Notes under the pieces: generated by a model
Seen by the model: the letters and a program-made list of their open reading frames with translations, nothing else
The model's database searches: none
What the model was told of the DNA's origin: nothing
Translations under genes and position numbers: made by a program
Part shown: positions 15,839 to 25,600 of the stretch, piece after piece
Layout: the number at the start of each line of letters is the position of its first letter
Position numbering within the stretch: the stretch's first letter is position 1
Source: Flemingiibacterium sp045632605
GTDB lineage: Bacteria; Bacillota; Clostridia; Oscillospirales; CAG-272
DNA: 64,000 nucleotides
NCBI GenBank assembly: GCA_045632605.1
Contig: JAZQXA010000097.1
Span: 34,019-98,018 of the forward strand
Direction of reading: 5' to 3'

Positions 15839-18595
15839 ATGCCTTCAAACAAGACTCCTGCGAAAAAATCAACCAAAAAACCTTCACGTCCGACAACGGC
15901 TCAAAGCCGCTCGTCCGCAAAGGGGAAAAATAATCAAAAGACAAAAGGCGGCGACCCGTCAACTCTTTTGCATCAGCTGATGCCTTATATACTCTGTCTT
16001 GTCGGAGTATTTATTCTTGTCAGCTATTTTATTGCCGATTCAACCGGATTTCTCGGCGGATTTTTGCGCAATATGATGTTCGGTCTTTTCTCCGGCGGTG
16101 CTTGGTTTGTGCCGTTTTTGCTTGTCAATATAGCTTTCTTCTGGAAGCGTGATGTTGCCGCAGGTTCGACCGGATATAAAATTACATTTTCTCTTATCTG
16201 CATAAGCCTGCTTTCGGCTCTTATTCATGCCTTTTCGAGAAACGGCGGTGTCGAGGGCGTTTCCACATTCAATTTTATTGAGCTGTTCAAGCTCGGATGT
16301 GAGGCCAAAGGCGGAGGAATTATCGGCGGACTCGTTGGAAATATTCTTTTCGCTGCGCTCGGTTTTGCCGGAACGCTTATATTCTCAATTGCGCTGATAC
16401 TCCTTTTTGGAATATTCCTTTTTGGAATGACGCCTCATATGTTTGCTGTTTATATTATTACCGGCATACGTGAGTGGCGGATGAGATTTTCCGACCGAAT
16501 GGACGATGCCAAAGCGGAACGTGAGCAGATGCTTGCCGAATATGAAGCTGAACGTGCCGCACGTGCCGCTGAACGTGAGGCGGCAAGGGCTGCGGCTGAA
16601 CGTGAACGTGCGAAAAAGCAAAAGCAAAGCCGCCGTCAGGCTAACGACATAATCGACAGCGAAATTGACGACGAGGATGACGGTGAAATTTTCGATGCGG
16701 CAAAGGCTGTTGAAAGTGATGCGGCTGTAAATGTTCCGATTGACCCGTCGATTTTTGAAACCGTTAATGAAATTGAAACAGATGCACCGCCGTTTGATAT
16801 TGACGCAATTTCGAAAGAGAGAATAGCGCCGCTTCCTCTTACCGGAGAGCAGGAGCTTGAAGCTCTTGAAAACGATGAAATTGATTTATCTAAAATATTT
16901 GTCGAACCAAGCAGTTCCGGAAATGATAGTCTTTCTGACGGTGTGTTTGAAAACAGCGAGGAGATTGTAACCTCTGCGGAAATTGACCTTATGGTTGAAA
17001 AGAGCAGACTTGCGTTAGAACCGATAATGACCGAGGTTTATGGCGAAGATGACCCGTCTGATGATACGTATATGAGCGTTTCAAACGGTCAGGTTAAGGC
17101 AGAACCGATTCAGGTTCCCGATTATATATTCCCGCCGATATCCCTGCTTCATTTTGATACATCTAACAGTAACTCTGATATGTCCGGCGAAATTCAGCAG
17201 ACGGCGACTAAACTCGTCGAAACGCTTCGCAGCTTCAACGTAAAAACCAAGATAATCAATGTGTCACGAGGCCCGACAATCACACGCTACGAGCTTCAGC
17301 CAGAGGTTGGAACAAAGGTGCGTTCCATTGTCAATCTTGTTGACGATATCGCACTTCACCTTGCGACTAGCGGTGTTCGTATCGAAGCGCCGATCCCCGG
17401 AAAAGAAGCTGTCGGTATTGAGGTTCCGAACCGTTCCACTGCAACTGTATATATTAGGGAGCTTTTAGAGGAAAACGCATTCAAGACCTCGCAGAGTAAG
17501 GTTACGACTACACTTGGCGTTGACGTTGCCGGTGCGCCGGTTTATCTTGACGTTGCAAAAATGCCTCACCTGCTTATTGCGGGTACTACCGGCTCGGGTA
17601 AGTCGGTATGTATAAACTCGCTTATCGTTTCGATGCTTTACAAGGCTCGTCCCGATGAAGTCAAGTTTATCATGATTGACCCGAAAAAGGTTGAGCTTAA
17701 TGTTTACAACGGTATTCCGCATTTGCTTGTTCCGGTTGTGTCTGACCCCAAAAAGGCGGCAGGCGCACTGCACTGGGCGGTAACGGAAATGGAACGCCGC
17801 TATGAGCTTATTGAAGGTGCTGGCGTTCGTAATATCAAGGGCTACAATCAGTCTGTAGCGAATGATCCCGATGCGGAAAAACTGCCGCTTATCGTAATTA
17901 TCATCGACGAGCTTGCCGACCTTATGATGATGGCACGTGATGATGTTGAAGAAGCAATCTGCCGTATTGCGCAAAAGGCTCGTGCCGCAGGTATGCATCT
18001 TGTAATCGGTACACAGCGTCCGTCTGTTGACGTTGTTACCGGTCTTATCAAGGCAAACGTACCGTCGCGTATTGCTTTTACAACTGCTAACCAGGTTGAC
18101 TCTCGTACTATCATTGATACTGTCGGAGCAGAAAAGCTCATCGGACGCGGTGATATGCTCTATGCGCCCATCGGAAGCCTAAAGCCGATGCGTGTTCAGG
18201 GATGCTTTGTTTCCGACGATGAGGTTGAAGAAGTTACGACATTTATCAAAAACAATTACGGCACTAAAGAATATGACCAGAACGTCATGGATACTATTGA
18301 ACGTGAAGCACAGCTTTGCGGAAACAAAAAATCCACTGTTCTTGGTGACGGTGACGAGGAAGCAAATGATGGAGATCCCATGCTCAAACCTGCAATTCAG
18401 CTTGCAGTTGAATCCGGTAAGATTTCGACTTCGCTGATACAGCGCCGTTTACAGCTTGGTTACGGACGTGCAGCAAAGCTTATTGATACGATGGAGCAAA
18501 TGGGAATCGTCAGTCCCCCGCAGGGACAAAAACCTCGTGATGTGCTCATTTCAAAGCAGGAATACATGGAAATGGAATTACGGCGCGGAGAATAA
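15839..18595 (+). CDS. ftsK: DNA translocase FtsK/SpoIIIE
   Basis: A 918-residue septum-associated DNA pump that clears chromosomal DNA from the division or sporulation septum. A basic N-terminus is followed by four membrane segments (about residues 43-200). A charged, Ala/Arg/Glu-rich coiled region and acidic linker run to about 420. The motor domain contains Walker A GTTGSGKS (about 582-589) and Walker B LIVIIIDE (about 683-690). The C-terminal gamma winged helix (about 845-905) would read KOPS/SRS-like guide sequences. Ribosome site AAGGGG lies just upstream of the ATG. FtsK and SpoIIIE roles cannot be separated from sequence alone. Confidence 0.95.
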   Translation: MPSNKTPAKKSTKKPSRPTTAQSRSSAKGKNNQKTKGGDPSTLLHQLMPYILCLVGVFILVSYFIADSTGFLGGFLRNMMFGLFSGGAWFVPFLLVNIAFFWKRDVAAGSTGYKITFSLICISLLSALIHAFSRNGGVEGVSTFNFIELFKLGCEAKGGGIIGGLVGNILFAALGFAGTLIFSIALILLFGIFLFGMTPHMFAVYIITGIREWRMRFSDRMDDAKAEREQMLAEYEAERAARAAEREAARAAAERERAKKQKQSRRQANDIIDSEIDDEDDGEIFDAAKAVESDAAVNVPIDPSIFETVNEIETDAPPFDIDAISKERIAPLPLTGEQELEALENDEIDLSKIFVEPSSSGNDSLSDGVFENSEEIVTSAEIDLMVEKSRLALEPIMTEVYGEDDPSDDTYMSVSNGQVKAEPIQVPDYIFPPISLLHFDTSNSNSDMSGEIQQTATKLVETLRSFNVKTKIINVSRGPTITRYELQPEVGTKVRSIVNLVDDIALHLATSGVRIEAPIPGKEAVGIEVPNRSTATVYIRELLEENAFKTSQSKVTTTLGVDVAGAPVYLDVAKMPHLLIAGTTGSGKSVCINSLIVSMLYKARPDEVKFIMIDPKKVELNVYNGIPHLLVPVVSDPKKAAGALHWAVTEMERRYELIEGAGVRNIKGYNQSVANDPDAEKLPLIVIIIDELADLMMMARDDVEEAICRIAQKARAAGMHLVIGTQRPSVDVVTGLIKANVPSRIAFTTANQVDSRTIIDTVGAEKLIGRGDMLYAPIGSLKPMRVQGCFVSDDEVEEVTTFIKNNYGTKEYDQNVMDTIEREAQLCGNKKSTVLGDGDEEANDGDPMLKPAIQLAVESGKISTSLIQRRLQLGYGRAAKLIDTMEQMGIVSPPQGQKPRDVLISKQEYMEMELRRGE

Positions 18596-18648
18596 CAACG
18601 TCACGGAACAAATTTACAAAGTTTTCGTCAAAACGAAAGGAATACCCA

Positions 18649-19326
18649 ATGTCCACATTTATTGCAATCGATGGGCTTGACGGCTCGGGTAAGGAAACCC
18701 AGTCCACAATGCTCGTCAGTACCCTTAAAATAAACGATTATGCGGTCAGATATCTGAGCTTCCCGATGTATGAGTCGGAGTCGTCGGCGCTTGTTCGTAT
18801 GTATCTTGACGGCAAGCTCGGAAGCCGTCCGTCTGACACAAATGCATATGCGGCATCCACGTTTTTTGCGTGTGACCGATATGCTTCGTATAAAAGCGAC
18901 TGGAAGCGTGACTATGACACGCTTGACAAGATAATTGTCGCTAACCGCTACACTTCGGCAAATGCGGTTCATCAGCTTTCGAAGATGCCCAGATCTGATT
19001 GGAACGGTTTTCTCGACTGGCTGTGGGATTTTGAATTTATAAAGCTCGGACTTCCGGCTCCGGATCTCGTTATTTATCTTGAACTTCTTCCCGAACATTC
19101 GGCGATGCTTGTTAACAGCCGTTCGGACAAGACAGGTCGCGTTAAGGATATTCACGAAAAGGATGCGGACTTCATGCGACGCAGCTATGAGGCGGCGCAG
19201 TTTGCTTCCGAAAAGCTCGGTTGGACGAAAATTAAATGCTATGATGATAACGGCATACGTCCGAGAGCAGACATATTTAAGGACATCCTTTCCGCTGTAG
19301 TTAAAAAAACTGGAATTTTACTGTAA
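18649..19326 (+). CDS. tmk: Thymidylate kinase
   Basis: A 225-residue P-loop kinase that phosphorylates dTMP to dTDP. The P-loop is GLDGSGKETQ (residues 9-18). CDRYASYK (about 75) and NRYTSANAVHQ (about 103) match the nucleotide and substrate motifs, and the LID region is near SRSDKTGRVKDIHEKD (about 158-173). It is a little longer than typical bacterial Tmk and diverges from the common DRY/S-SxAYQ form. Ribosome site AAAGGA lies 9 bases before the ATG. It follows ftsK closely and may share its transcript. Confidence 0.88.
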   Translation: MSTFIAIDGLDGSGKETQSTMLVSTLKINDYAVRYLSFPMYESESSALVRMYLDGKLGSRPSDTNAYAASTFFACDRYASYKSDWKRDYDTLDKIIVANRYTSANAVHQLSKMPRSDWNGFLDWLWDFEFIKLGLPAPDLVIYLELLPEHSAMLVNSRSDKTGRVKDIHEKDADFMRRSYEAAQFASEKLGWTKIKCYDDNGIRPRADIFKDILSAVVKKTGILL

Positions 19327-19399
19327 AATTTGAGGATATCTTTCCGAAAGGGAATATTCCTGCGAAACAATAATCTATAATTAATTCAGGAGGTATAAA

Positions 19400-19948
19400 A
19401 TGGTATATATGTTTCTTGCCGAAGGCTTTGAAGAGGTAGAAGCACTTTGTCCGCTCGATCTTCTGCGCCGTGCCGGTGTGAAAATTTCGACTGTCGGTGT
19501 TGGCAGCAAAGTTGTCCGCGGTTCTCACGGGATTGAGGTGATTGCCGATATCACTACCTACGAAGCGGAAAAAATGCTTCAGAAGAATCCGGCAGATATG
19601 GTCATTCTCCCCGGCGGTATGCCCGGCACTCTCAATCTGCAGGCGGATGATACCGTTAACCGTTTTATCACCTACGCTGTTGAAAACAGCAAATATCTTG
19701 CTGCTATCTGTGCGGCTCCGCTGATACTCGGTGAACGAGGACTGCTTGAGGGAAAAGAAGCTATATGCTATCCGGGATTTGAGGACAAGCTTCACGGTGC
19801 GGTAATATCGGAAAAGTCTGTTGTATGCGACGGTAAGTACATCACCGGCAAGGGAATGGGCGTTGCACTTGAATTCGGGCTCAAGCTCGTCAGTGTGCTT
19901 GTTTCAGAGGAAAAAGCAAACGAGCTTTATGTCGCTGTTCAGGCGTGA
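19400..19948 (+). CDS. DJ-1/PfpI family protein (YajL-like)
   Basis: A 182-residue cytoplasmic protein of the DJ-1 subgroup. The nucleophile Cys lies in AAICAAPLIL (about residue 103), the conserved Glu in the N-terminal EGFEEVE (about 8-13), and PGGMPG near residue 74 is typical. Members act as glyoxalase-type or protein/nucleotide deglycation enzymes and in oxidative stress; the exact activity is debated in the field and not readable here. AGGAGGT precedes the ATG. The next gene begins 13 bases after its stop. Confidence 0.88.
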   Translation: MVYMFLAEGFEEVEALCPLDLLRRAGVKISTVGVGSKVVRGSHGIEVIADITTYEAEKMLQKNPADMVILPGGMPGTLNLQADDTVNRFITYAVENSKYLAAICAAPLILGERGLLEGKEAICYPGFEDKLHGAVISEKSVVCDGKYITGKGMGVALEFGLKLVSVLVSEEKANELYVAVQA

Positions 19949-19961
19949 CTGCGAGGTCGGA

Positions 19962-20549
19962 ATGTACGAAATAAGAAGAAGAAAAAATGACATACGCGAA
20001 AAATTCAAGGCTCTGCGTGCGGCAATTCCGCCCGAGAAAAAAGCGCAGATGGATGAAAAGATATGTCAGAGCTTTATTTCACTTGCAACTTACCGATACG
20101 CCTCGGTACTCCTCATGTATGCTCCGAAGGGCGATGAGGTTGACGTGTTTCCTATAGCTCGGCGTGCGCTTGAAGACGGAAAACAAGTCGCTTTTCCGCG
20201 GTGCATACCCGAAACTCACGATATGGAATACCATTATGTGACATCGCTCGACCAGCTCAAAAAGGGAACATACGGACTGCTTGAACCAACTCCCGATCTC
20301 CCCATTTATGACCGTGCATCGACAGCTCCGTCTGCCTGCATTGTACCGGCGCTTGTTTACGACAAGGGCGGTTACAGACTCGGATACGGAAAAGGATATT
20401 ATGACCGGTATCTCGGCTCATACATCGGCTCGAAGGTCGGAATGATATACAGCGATTATATAATCGATTCACTGCCGCGCGGACGGTTCGATCTTTCGGT
20501 CGATTTTATTGCCACCGAAAAAGGAATCCGTGTTGTTGACAAAAAATAA
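19962..20549 (+). CDS. 5-formyltetrahydrofolate cyclo-ligase
   Basis: A 195-residue enzyme that converts 5-formyl-THF to 5,10-methenyl-THF with ATP, returning folate to one-carbon metabolism. The diagnostic C-terminal motif RLGYGKGYYDRYL is at about residues 128-140, and RRRKNDIREKF at the N-terminus is the usual basic helix. I start it at the ATG at 19962, with GAGG at 19953-19956; the frame extends upstream only through the DJ-1 gene. A short gap ties it to that gene. Confidence 0.93.
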   Translation: MYEIRRRKNDIREKFKALRAAIPPEKKAQMDEKICQSFISLATYRYASVLLMYAPKGDEVDVFPIARRALEDGKQVAFPRCIPETHDMEYHYVTSLDQLKKGTYGLLEPTPDLPIYDRASTAPSACIVPALVYDKGGYRLGYGKGYYDRYLGSYIGSKVGMIYSDYIIDSLPRGRFDLSVDFIATEKGIRVVDKK

Positions 20550-20550
20550 T

Positions 20551-20604
20551 AAAGGAAGCGTTTTCGGGTGATTAATATATTTTCCGAAAAGCTATAATTT
20601 AATA
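20551..20604 (+). promoter_or_regulatory. Shine-Dalgarno and start codon separated by a hairpin (CPBP gene)
   Basis: AAAGGA (20551-20556) is 48 bases from the ATG at 20605. Between them 20558-20567 pairs with 20584-20592 (GC + TTTTCGG with CCGAAAA + GC, one bulge, 16-base loop). With the hairpin folded the distance shrinks to about 13 bases. No other ribosome site is visible near the start. Confidence 0.45.
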
Positions 20605-21516
20605 ATGAAGTTTAAATCTACCTTTATGGCACCGCTGCTCGTTACAGTGGTTATGCTGCTTCTGGCGGCATCACGCTATATCGACCTTGAAGTGCTGTCA
20701 TATCAGGAGAATATCTGCCTTGCAGTGATTGTACTGCAGATAGTCATTCTCCTCGTGCCAAGTGCATTTTACGCCAAGCTTAAAGGTGAAGGCTATGTAA
20801 AAAAGCTGCGGCTTGCACCTTTCGGAATTGAGAAGATTCTTGTCACTCTGCTTGGCTCAGTAACGCTTATTCTGGGAGATTCTCTCCTCAAGCTTATCAT
20901 CTATAATATAAGCGGCTACAGCAGTGACTATTCCGTTTATTCATATTATCTTAACGGGGCTGACCCGGGTGTATTGTATCTTTTAATTACATTTGCCGTG
21001 ATGCCTGCGATATGTGAAGAAATTCTGTTCCGCTCAATACTTTGTGCCGAATATGAGTCAAGCGGAATTGTAACGTCAATCATAGCTTCCTCTGCACTTT
21101 ACGGTATGTTCGGAATTGCGTTCGGTAATTTCCCGGTGTACTTTTTCGCAGGTATTATGTTTGCGGTGATTATGTATATGACCCGTTCTGTTTTTGCCTC
21201 GATGTTTTGTCATCTGATATACGCTGTGTTCAATCTTGCGGCGGGCGATACGGTGCGCACCGTTATAACAAAGCCGCAGAGTACTGGATTCCTTATATTC
21301 GCACTCGGCAGTTTGTTTTTAGCTTGTCTTGCCGTATTTCTCGGCGAATGTGAGCGTGTATATTACGGCTATGCGTTGTCTGGAAAAAAAGCTGAATATG
21401 CCGATGCCTGTCCGAAATTTAATCTGAAAAAGTTTTCGGAAGCACTTCTTGCTCCCCCGTTTTTAGTGGCGGTACTCGTTTTCATCGTTGCCGCAATACA
21501 GTTTGGAATTTTATAA
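20605..21516 (+). CDS. CPBP family intramembrane metalloprotease
   Basis: A 303-residue membrane protein with about eight hydrophobic segments. The CPBP/Abi motifs are present: EEILFR (about residue 140) and the later HLIYAVFN (about 203), which supply the paired glutamates and His of this Rce1-like protease superfamily. Roles known for relatives include prenyl-protein processing and bacteriocin self-immunity; neither is indicated by neighbours here. The start lacks a normally spaced ribosome site (see the hairpin upstream). Confidence 0.82.
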   Translation: MKFKSTFMAPLLVTVVMLLLAASRYIDLEVLSYQENICLAVIVLQIVILLVPSAFYAKLKGEGYVKKLRLAPFGIEKILVTLLGSVTLILGDSLLKLIIYNISGYSSDYSVYSYYLNGADPGVLYLLITFAVMPAICEEILFRSILCAEYESSGIVTSIIASSALYGMFGIAFGNFPVYFFAGIMFAVIMYMTRSVFASMFCHLIYAVFNLAAGDTVRTVITKPQSTGFLIFALGSLFLACLAVFLGECERVYYGYALSGKKAEYADACPKFNLKKFSEALLAPPFLVAVLVFIVAAIQFGIL

Positions 21517-21551
21517 ATATGTAACCGATTTCCTTGAAAGGATTTTCATAT

Positions 21552-23414
21552 ATGCAAGAAAACAAAGATAAGCGTTTGACGGATTTTGGTGACGATACGG
21601 TGGTTTTCACCCGTCAGCCGTCTGCAAGCAAGCCCTCGGCGGCTGATATGCAAAATACTGCCAAGCTTCAGGGCGGTGCAGTTATACGTCCGCTGAAATC
21701 GCAAACACCACAGCGACCGGCGCAAACTGTGCAAAAACAGCAGCCGGGACAAAAGCTTACACCGATGCAGGAGGCACAGCGTCGTCAGCAGCAGCTTCGT
21801 GAGCAGCAGGCAGCACAAAAGCCGTCTGTTTCAAACACTCAAAGAGCGCAAAAACAAAATATTCAGACTCCGGCTTTTGCTCAAGCTTCTGCTACCAGCC
21901 CGGCAAAAACTTTTGTTCAGCCGCAGATGGCACAAACGAAGCCGCAGGCTCGAACAGAACAGAAGCCGCCGGTGTCGCCGACGACAATACGTCCGATCCA
22001 GCCGGCAAGACCGAATACTGCCGCACAGAATAATATAGGACCGCGTGCTGCGATGCCGTCTGCGCCTCAAAATGCTTCAATTCAGCGCAGTATGTCTCCG
22101 ATTGCACCCAAAGGTCAGACTATACAGCGCCCGGTAAACGGTATCACTGCACCGAATCCTACACAGACGAGCGGAGTTAATTTCAAAAACAGTTCTTCTC
22201 CGATTCGTGGACGTAATACCCCGGCACAAAATAATCTTCCTGCTGTACCCCAGACAAAGAAACGTACGGAGGAAGACGATTTCGAAATTGATGAGGTCAC
22301 ATGGAGCCGTAAATCAAAGTGGTTTTCGAGAGATAACGGTGCTTCCGACTCTGCGACAAGTGCGGTTATGAGCATCGTTAAGGCGATGGTGTATATTGTC
22401 GCCGTTATTGCGGTTGCTGTCGGACTTTCTGTGTTCATTATAAACACAGGAAACGATGTTTTTAAATTTGTTGTTGAAGAAAAGATGGTGACGGTTAACA
22501 TTCCTGAATATGCAACTATTGAGGATGTTTCCGATGCGCTCTACGATGCCGGTGCTATAAAATATAAGTGGGCATTCAATTTTTGGAGTAAGCTTAAGGA
22601 TTCGGGGGCGGAATTTATTCCCGGAACATATGAAATTTCCACATCGCTGAACTATGACTATCTGCGCGCTTCCTTTAAGGAGAGTACGGCAAAGGTTGAG
22701 GTTCGAATAACAATTCCCGAGGGCTTTACCGTTGACGAAATAATTAACCGCTTTGTTGAAAACGGAATCGGTACACGTGAGGGATTTGTTGACGCTATAC
22801 AGAACTATGATTTCGACTACCGATTCCTTGAGGGACTTGAGGTAAGTCCGGATAGAATTTACCGGCTTGAGGGATATCTTTTCCCTGATACGTACGATTT
22901 CTATCAGGATTCGACCGAGGTTGCAGTACTCAAGAAGCTGCTTGATAACTTCGACAGAAAATTTGTTGACGAATATTACAACCGCTGTGTTGACCTCGGT
23001 ATGACCGTTGATGAAGCGATAACACTTGCTTCTATGGTCGAAAAGGAAACACGTTATGCTGATGAGCTTGGTTATGTTTCGTCTGTTTTCCATAACAGAC
23101 TTAAGTATTCGGGGTCGTTCCCGTTCTTAAACTCGGATGCCACAATCATGTATGCTATGCAGCATGATCTCGGCGGACGTCCCGATAATATGTCGGGTGA
23201 TGATACAGGATATGAGACCCCTTATAACACCTATACCAATAAGGGATTACCACCCGGACCGATTGCTAACCCGGGTCTTAACTCAATAAAGTATGCTCTT
23301 TATCCAAACGACAGTAATTATTTCTATTTTGTTTCCGACAGTGCAGGACGCATGCTCTTTGCGACAACGGAATCCGAGCATATAAAGAATATCAATACTG
23401 CTCGCGGTAATTGA
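21552..23414 (+). CDS. mltG: Endolytic murein transglycosylase MltG
   Basis: A 620-residue single-pass membrane enzyme that cuts nascent glycan strands and sets their length. An unusually long cytoplasmic N-terminus (about 30-245) rich in Gln, Pro, Ala and Thr is probably disordered. The membrane segment is at about 270-295. The YceG domain follows, with LysM-like and catalytic parts; the catalytic Glu lies in SMVEKETRY (about 497). I choose the ATG at 21552 because AAAGGA (21536-21541) lies 10 bases before it; a TTG at 21534 falls inside that ribosome site. Confidence 0.92.
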   Translation: MQENKDKRLTDFGDDTVVFTRQPSASKPSAADMQNTAKLQGGAVIRPLKSQTPQRPAQTVQKQQPGQKLTPMQEAQRRQQQLREQQAAQKPSVSNTQRAQKQNIQTPAFAQASATSPAKTFVQPQMAQTKPQARTEQKPPVSPTTIRPIQPARPNTAAQNNIGPRAAMPSAPQNASIQRSMSPIAPKGQTIQRPVNGITAPNPTQTSGVNFKNSSSPIRGRNTPAQNNLPAVPQTKKRTEEDDFEIDEVTWSRKSKWFSRDNGASDSATSAVMSIVKAMVYIVAVIAVAVGLSVFIINTGNDVFKFVVEEKMVTVNIPEYATIEDVSDALYDAGAIKYKWAFNFWSKLKDSGAEFIPGTYEISTSLNYDYLRASFKESTAKVEVRITIPEGFTVDEIINRFVENGIGTREGFVDAIQNYDFDYRFLEGLEVSPDRIYRLEGYLFPDTYDFYQDSTEVAVLKKLLDNFDRKFVDEYYNRCVDLGMTVDEAITLASMVEKETRYADELGYVSSVFHNRLKYSGSFPFLNSDATIMYAMQHDLGGRPDNMSGDDTGYETPYNTYTNKGLPPGPIANPGLNSIKYALYPNDSNYFYFVSDSAGRMLFATTESEHIKNINTARGN

Positions 23415-23425
23415 TAAATTAACAG

Positions 23426-23447
23426 AGCCGCAGTTTTTACTGCGGCT
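23426..23447 (+). terminator. Possible weak terminator after mltG
   Basis: AGCCGCAG (23426-23433) pairs with CTGCGGCT (23440-23447) around a T-rich loop. There is no proper T run behind it, so it may be only a pause or mRNA-end hairpin. Confidence 0.4.
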
Positions 23448-23481
23448 TATGCATTATATAATTATGTAAGAAAGGTTTAAT

Positions 23482-25395
23482 ATGAAACACGGATTTATAA
23501 AGGCTGCGGCAATATCACCGCGTGTTACGGTTGCTGACACAAGGGGAAATGCCGAAAAAATAATTGAGGCTTGTAATATTGCCGCCGGACGGGGCGTTAA
23601 GCTTGCGGTTTTTCCCGAGCTGTCGGTAACCGGTGCGACTTGCGGTGATTTATTTTTGAATGCAACGCTTTTGAACGGTGCGGAAAACGCTCTTTTTGAA
23701 ATTGCCGGTGCAACAGCTTCGCTTGATATGGCGATTGTTGTTGGCGCCCCCGTCAGACGTGAGGGAAAGCTCTACAACTGCGCTGTTGCAATGTATGCCG
23801 GAGAGATACTTGGTGTATCTCCAAAGAAAACCGTTTACAGTATTGCACAAATGCGTTCTTTTTCGTCTGCACCGGAAAAATGCGGCACGGTAAAGCTCGG
23901 GGAAATGTTTTATCCGTTCGGTGCGAATATGCTATTTTACTGCGAGGCGCTTCACGAATTTAACTTTGCGTGTGAGTTTGAGGACGGACTCTATCTTTGT
24001 GACAGCATTTCCACCTCTCATGCCCGTGCAGGGGCGACTGTAATCTGCGTTTTAGGTTCATCCGGTGAAGCGATTGGAAAAGCAAAGTCACGCCGTATGC
24101 AAATGGCGGCACACTCTGCAATTACTCACAGTGCATTTGTCTGTGCCGGGGCAGGGTATGGTGAATCAACCACAGACTGCGTTTTCGGCGGGCATCATAT
24201 AATATACGAAAACGGAAAATTTCTTGCGGAATCCAAACCGTTTGAAAGGGAAGCTGGCGAGTGTTCAATTACCGTTTCGGATGTTGACGTTTCAATGCTG
24301 ACGGCAGAACGTATGAAGCATAGGGAATTTACACCGATTGAGGTTACGGCAGAGAATTATTACAGCTTATCGTTTGATATGCCGCTTGAGGATAATGCGC
24401 TTGACCGTAATATCAGTGCTTCTCCGTTTATACCGCAGGATGCAGATGAATGTTCACGCAGATGCGAGCTTGTGCTTGATATTCAGTCGCACGGGCTCTG
24501 TAAGCGTATTGAGCACACGAACGCCAGAACGGTGGTTCTCGGAATTTCGGGTGGACTTGATTCAACTCTTGCTTTGCTTGCTGCTGCACGTGCTATGGAT
24601 ATTCTGAAGCGCCCGAGAACCGATATTATTGCTGTTACAATGCCGTGCTTCGGAACTACGAAAAGAACTCGTACAAATGCCGAGAAACTTTGCGAAAAGC
24701 TTGGTGTTACACTAAAAACTGTTGATATTAAAGAATCTGTTAAACTCCATTTTGCCGATATCGGTCACGACGAAAACAATCGGAATGCCGTTTACGAAAA
24801 TGCGCAGGCAAGGGAGCGTACGCAGGTTTTGATGGACATTGCAAACGCAGAAAACGGACTTGTAATCGGAACCGGAGATATGTCCGAGCTGGCACTCGGT
24901 TGGGCTACCTATAACGGCGACCATATGTCTATGTATGCTGTAAATGCGTCTGTTCCGAAAACCTTGGTGCGGAAGATTGTTGCGTATATCGCCGATAAGT
25001 GCGGCGACGGAGAGCTTGCGGACATTCTATATGATATAGTGGATACACCGGTAAGTCCCGAGCTTCTTCCACACGACAGCGATGGCGAAATTTCGCAGAA
25101 AACCGAAGATCTCGTTGGACCTTATGAACTGCACGATTTCTATATGTATTGGTTCCTGCGGCACGGATTTTCGCCTGAAAAAATAGCATACATTGCGTGT
25201 CATGCCTTTGAGGGAGTATACAGTGAGGAAACTGTGGAAAAATGGATGGATGTGTTCATGCGCAGATTTTTCAGCCAGCAATTCAAGCGTTCATGTCTGC
25301 CGGATTCACCGAAAATAGGTTCGGTAGGAGTGTCGCCGAGAGGGGAACTTGCTTTGCCGAGCGATGCCTCATCAGTGCTTTGGCGCGAATGGTAA
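23482..25395 (+). CDS. nadE: NAD synthetase, glutamine-dependent type
   Basis: A 637-residue enzyme that amidates deamido-NAD, the last step of NAD synthesis. The N-terminal nitrilase-fold glutaminase domain (about 1-270) retains the Glu (FPELSVTG, about 47) and the Lys (SPKKTVYS, about 115). The expected catalytic Cys motif (usually EICED) reads CEFED at residues 164-168, so the Cys seems displaced by two positions. The C-terminal synthetase domain has the ATP loop SGGLDST (about 356-362) and the GTGDMSELALGW segment. Ribosome site AAAGG lies 9 bases upstream. A terminator follows directly. Confidence 0.93.
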   Translation: MKHGFIKAAAISPRVTVADTRGNAEKIIEACNIAAGRGVKLAVFPELSVTGATCGDLFLNATLLNGAENALFEIAGATASLDMAIVVGAPVRREGKLYNCAVAMYAGEILGVSPKKTVYSIAQMRSFSSAPEKCGTVKLGEMFYPFGANMLFYCEALHEFNFACEFEDGLYLCDSISTSHARAGATVICVLGSSGEAIGKAKSRRMQMAAHSAITHSAFVCAGAGYGESTTDCVFGGHHIIYENGKFLAESKPFEREAGECSITVSDVDVSMLTAERMKHREFTPIEVTAENYYSLSFDMPLEDNALDRNISASPFIPQDADECSRRCELVLDIQSHGLCKRIEHTNARTVVLGISGGLDSTLALLAAARAMDILKRPRTDIIAVTMPCFGTTKRTRTNAEKLCEKLGVTLKTVDIKESVKLHFADIGHDENNRNAVYENAQARERTQVLMDIANAENGLVIGTGDMSELALGWATYNGDHMSMYAVNASVPKTLVRKIVAYIADKCGDGELADILYDIVDTPVSPELLPHDSDGEISQKTEDLVGPYELHDFYMYWFLRHGFSPEKIAYIACHAFEGVYSEETVEKWMDVFMRRFFSQQFKRSCLPDSPKIGSVGVSPRGELALPSDASSVLWREW

Positions 25396-25411
25396 AATTT
25401 AATTACAGAAC

Positions 25412-25453
25412 AGCTGTACGGCCGAATGTTCGGTTGTACAGCTTAATATTTTT
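25412..25453 (+). terminator. Terminator after nadE
   Basis: AGCTGTAC (25412-25419) pairs with GTACAGCT (25436-25443), and the stem continues inward through CCGAA/TTCGG. A T-rich run follows at 25448-25454. Confidence 0.85.
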
Positions 25454-25554
25454 TGAAAAAAGTGATATTACAACAACGAAAAATCTCAAAAAGTACGATT
25501 ACAGCAGGAAAAATCTCTGCAAAAAAATATATGAAATAAATTTTCAAAAAACCA

Positions 25555-25583
25555 TTGACAAAACCGAACATTTGTGCTATAAT
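25555..25583 (+). promoter_or_regulatory. Strong promoter of the small SOS-type gene
   Basis: TTGACA (25555-25560), 17-base spacer, TATAAT (25578-25583): a consensus promoter. Such a strong promoter in front of a small gene suggests tight repression. Confidence 0.9.
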
Positions 25584-25600
25584 TTATTCAACAAGAAAAA

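Noticed and set aside
22314..23093. A 259-codon minus-strand open frame within mltG
   Set aside because: Antisense shadow of the conserved catalytic domain; no promoter or ribosome site.
25422..25433. CCGAATGTTCGG as a LexA-like site
   Set aside because: The half-sites are two bases too close, and the sequence forms the inner stem of the nadE terminator.
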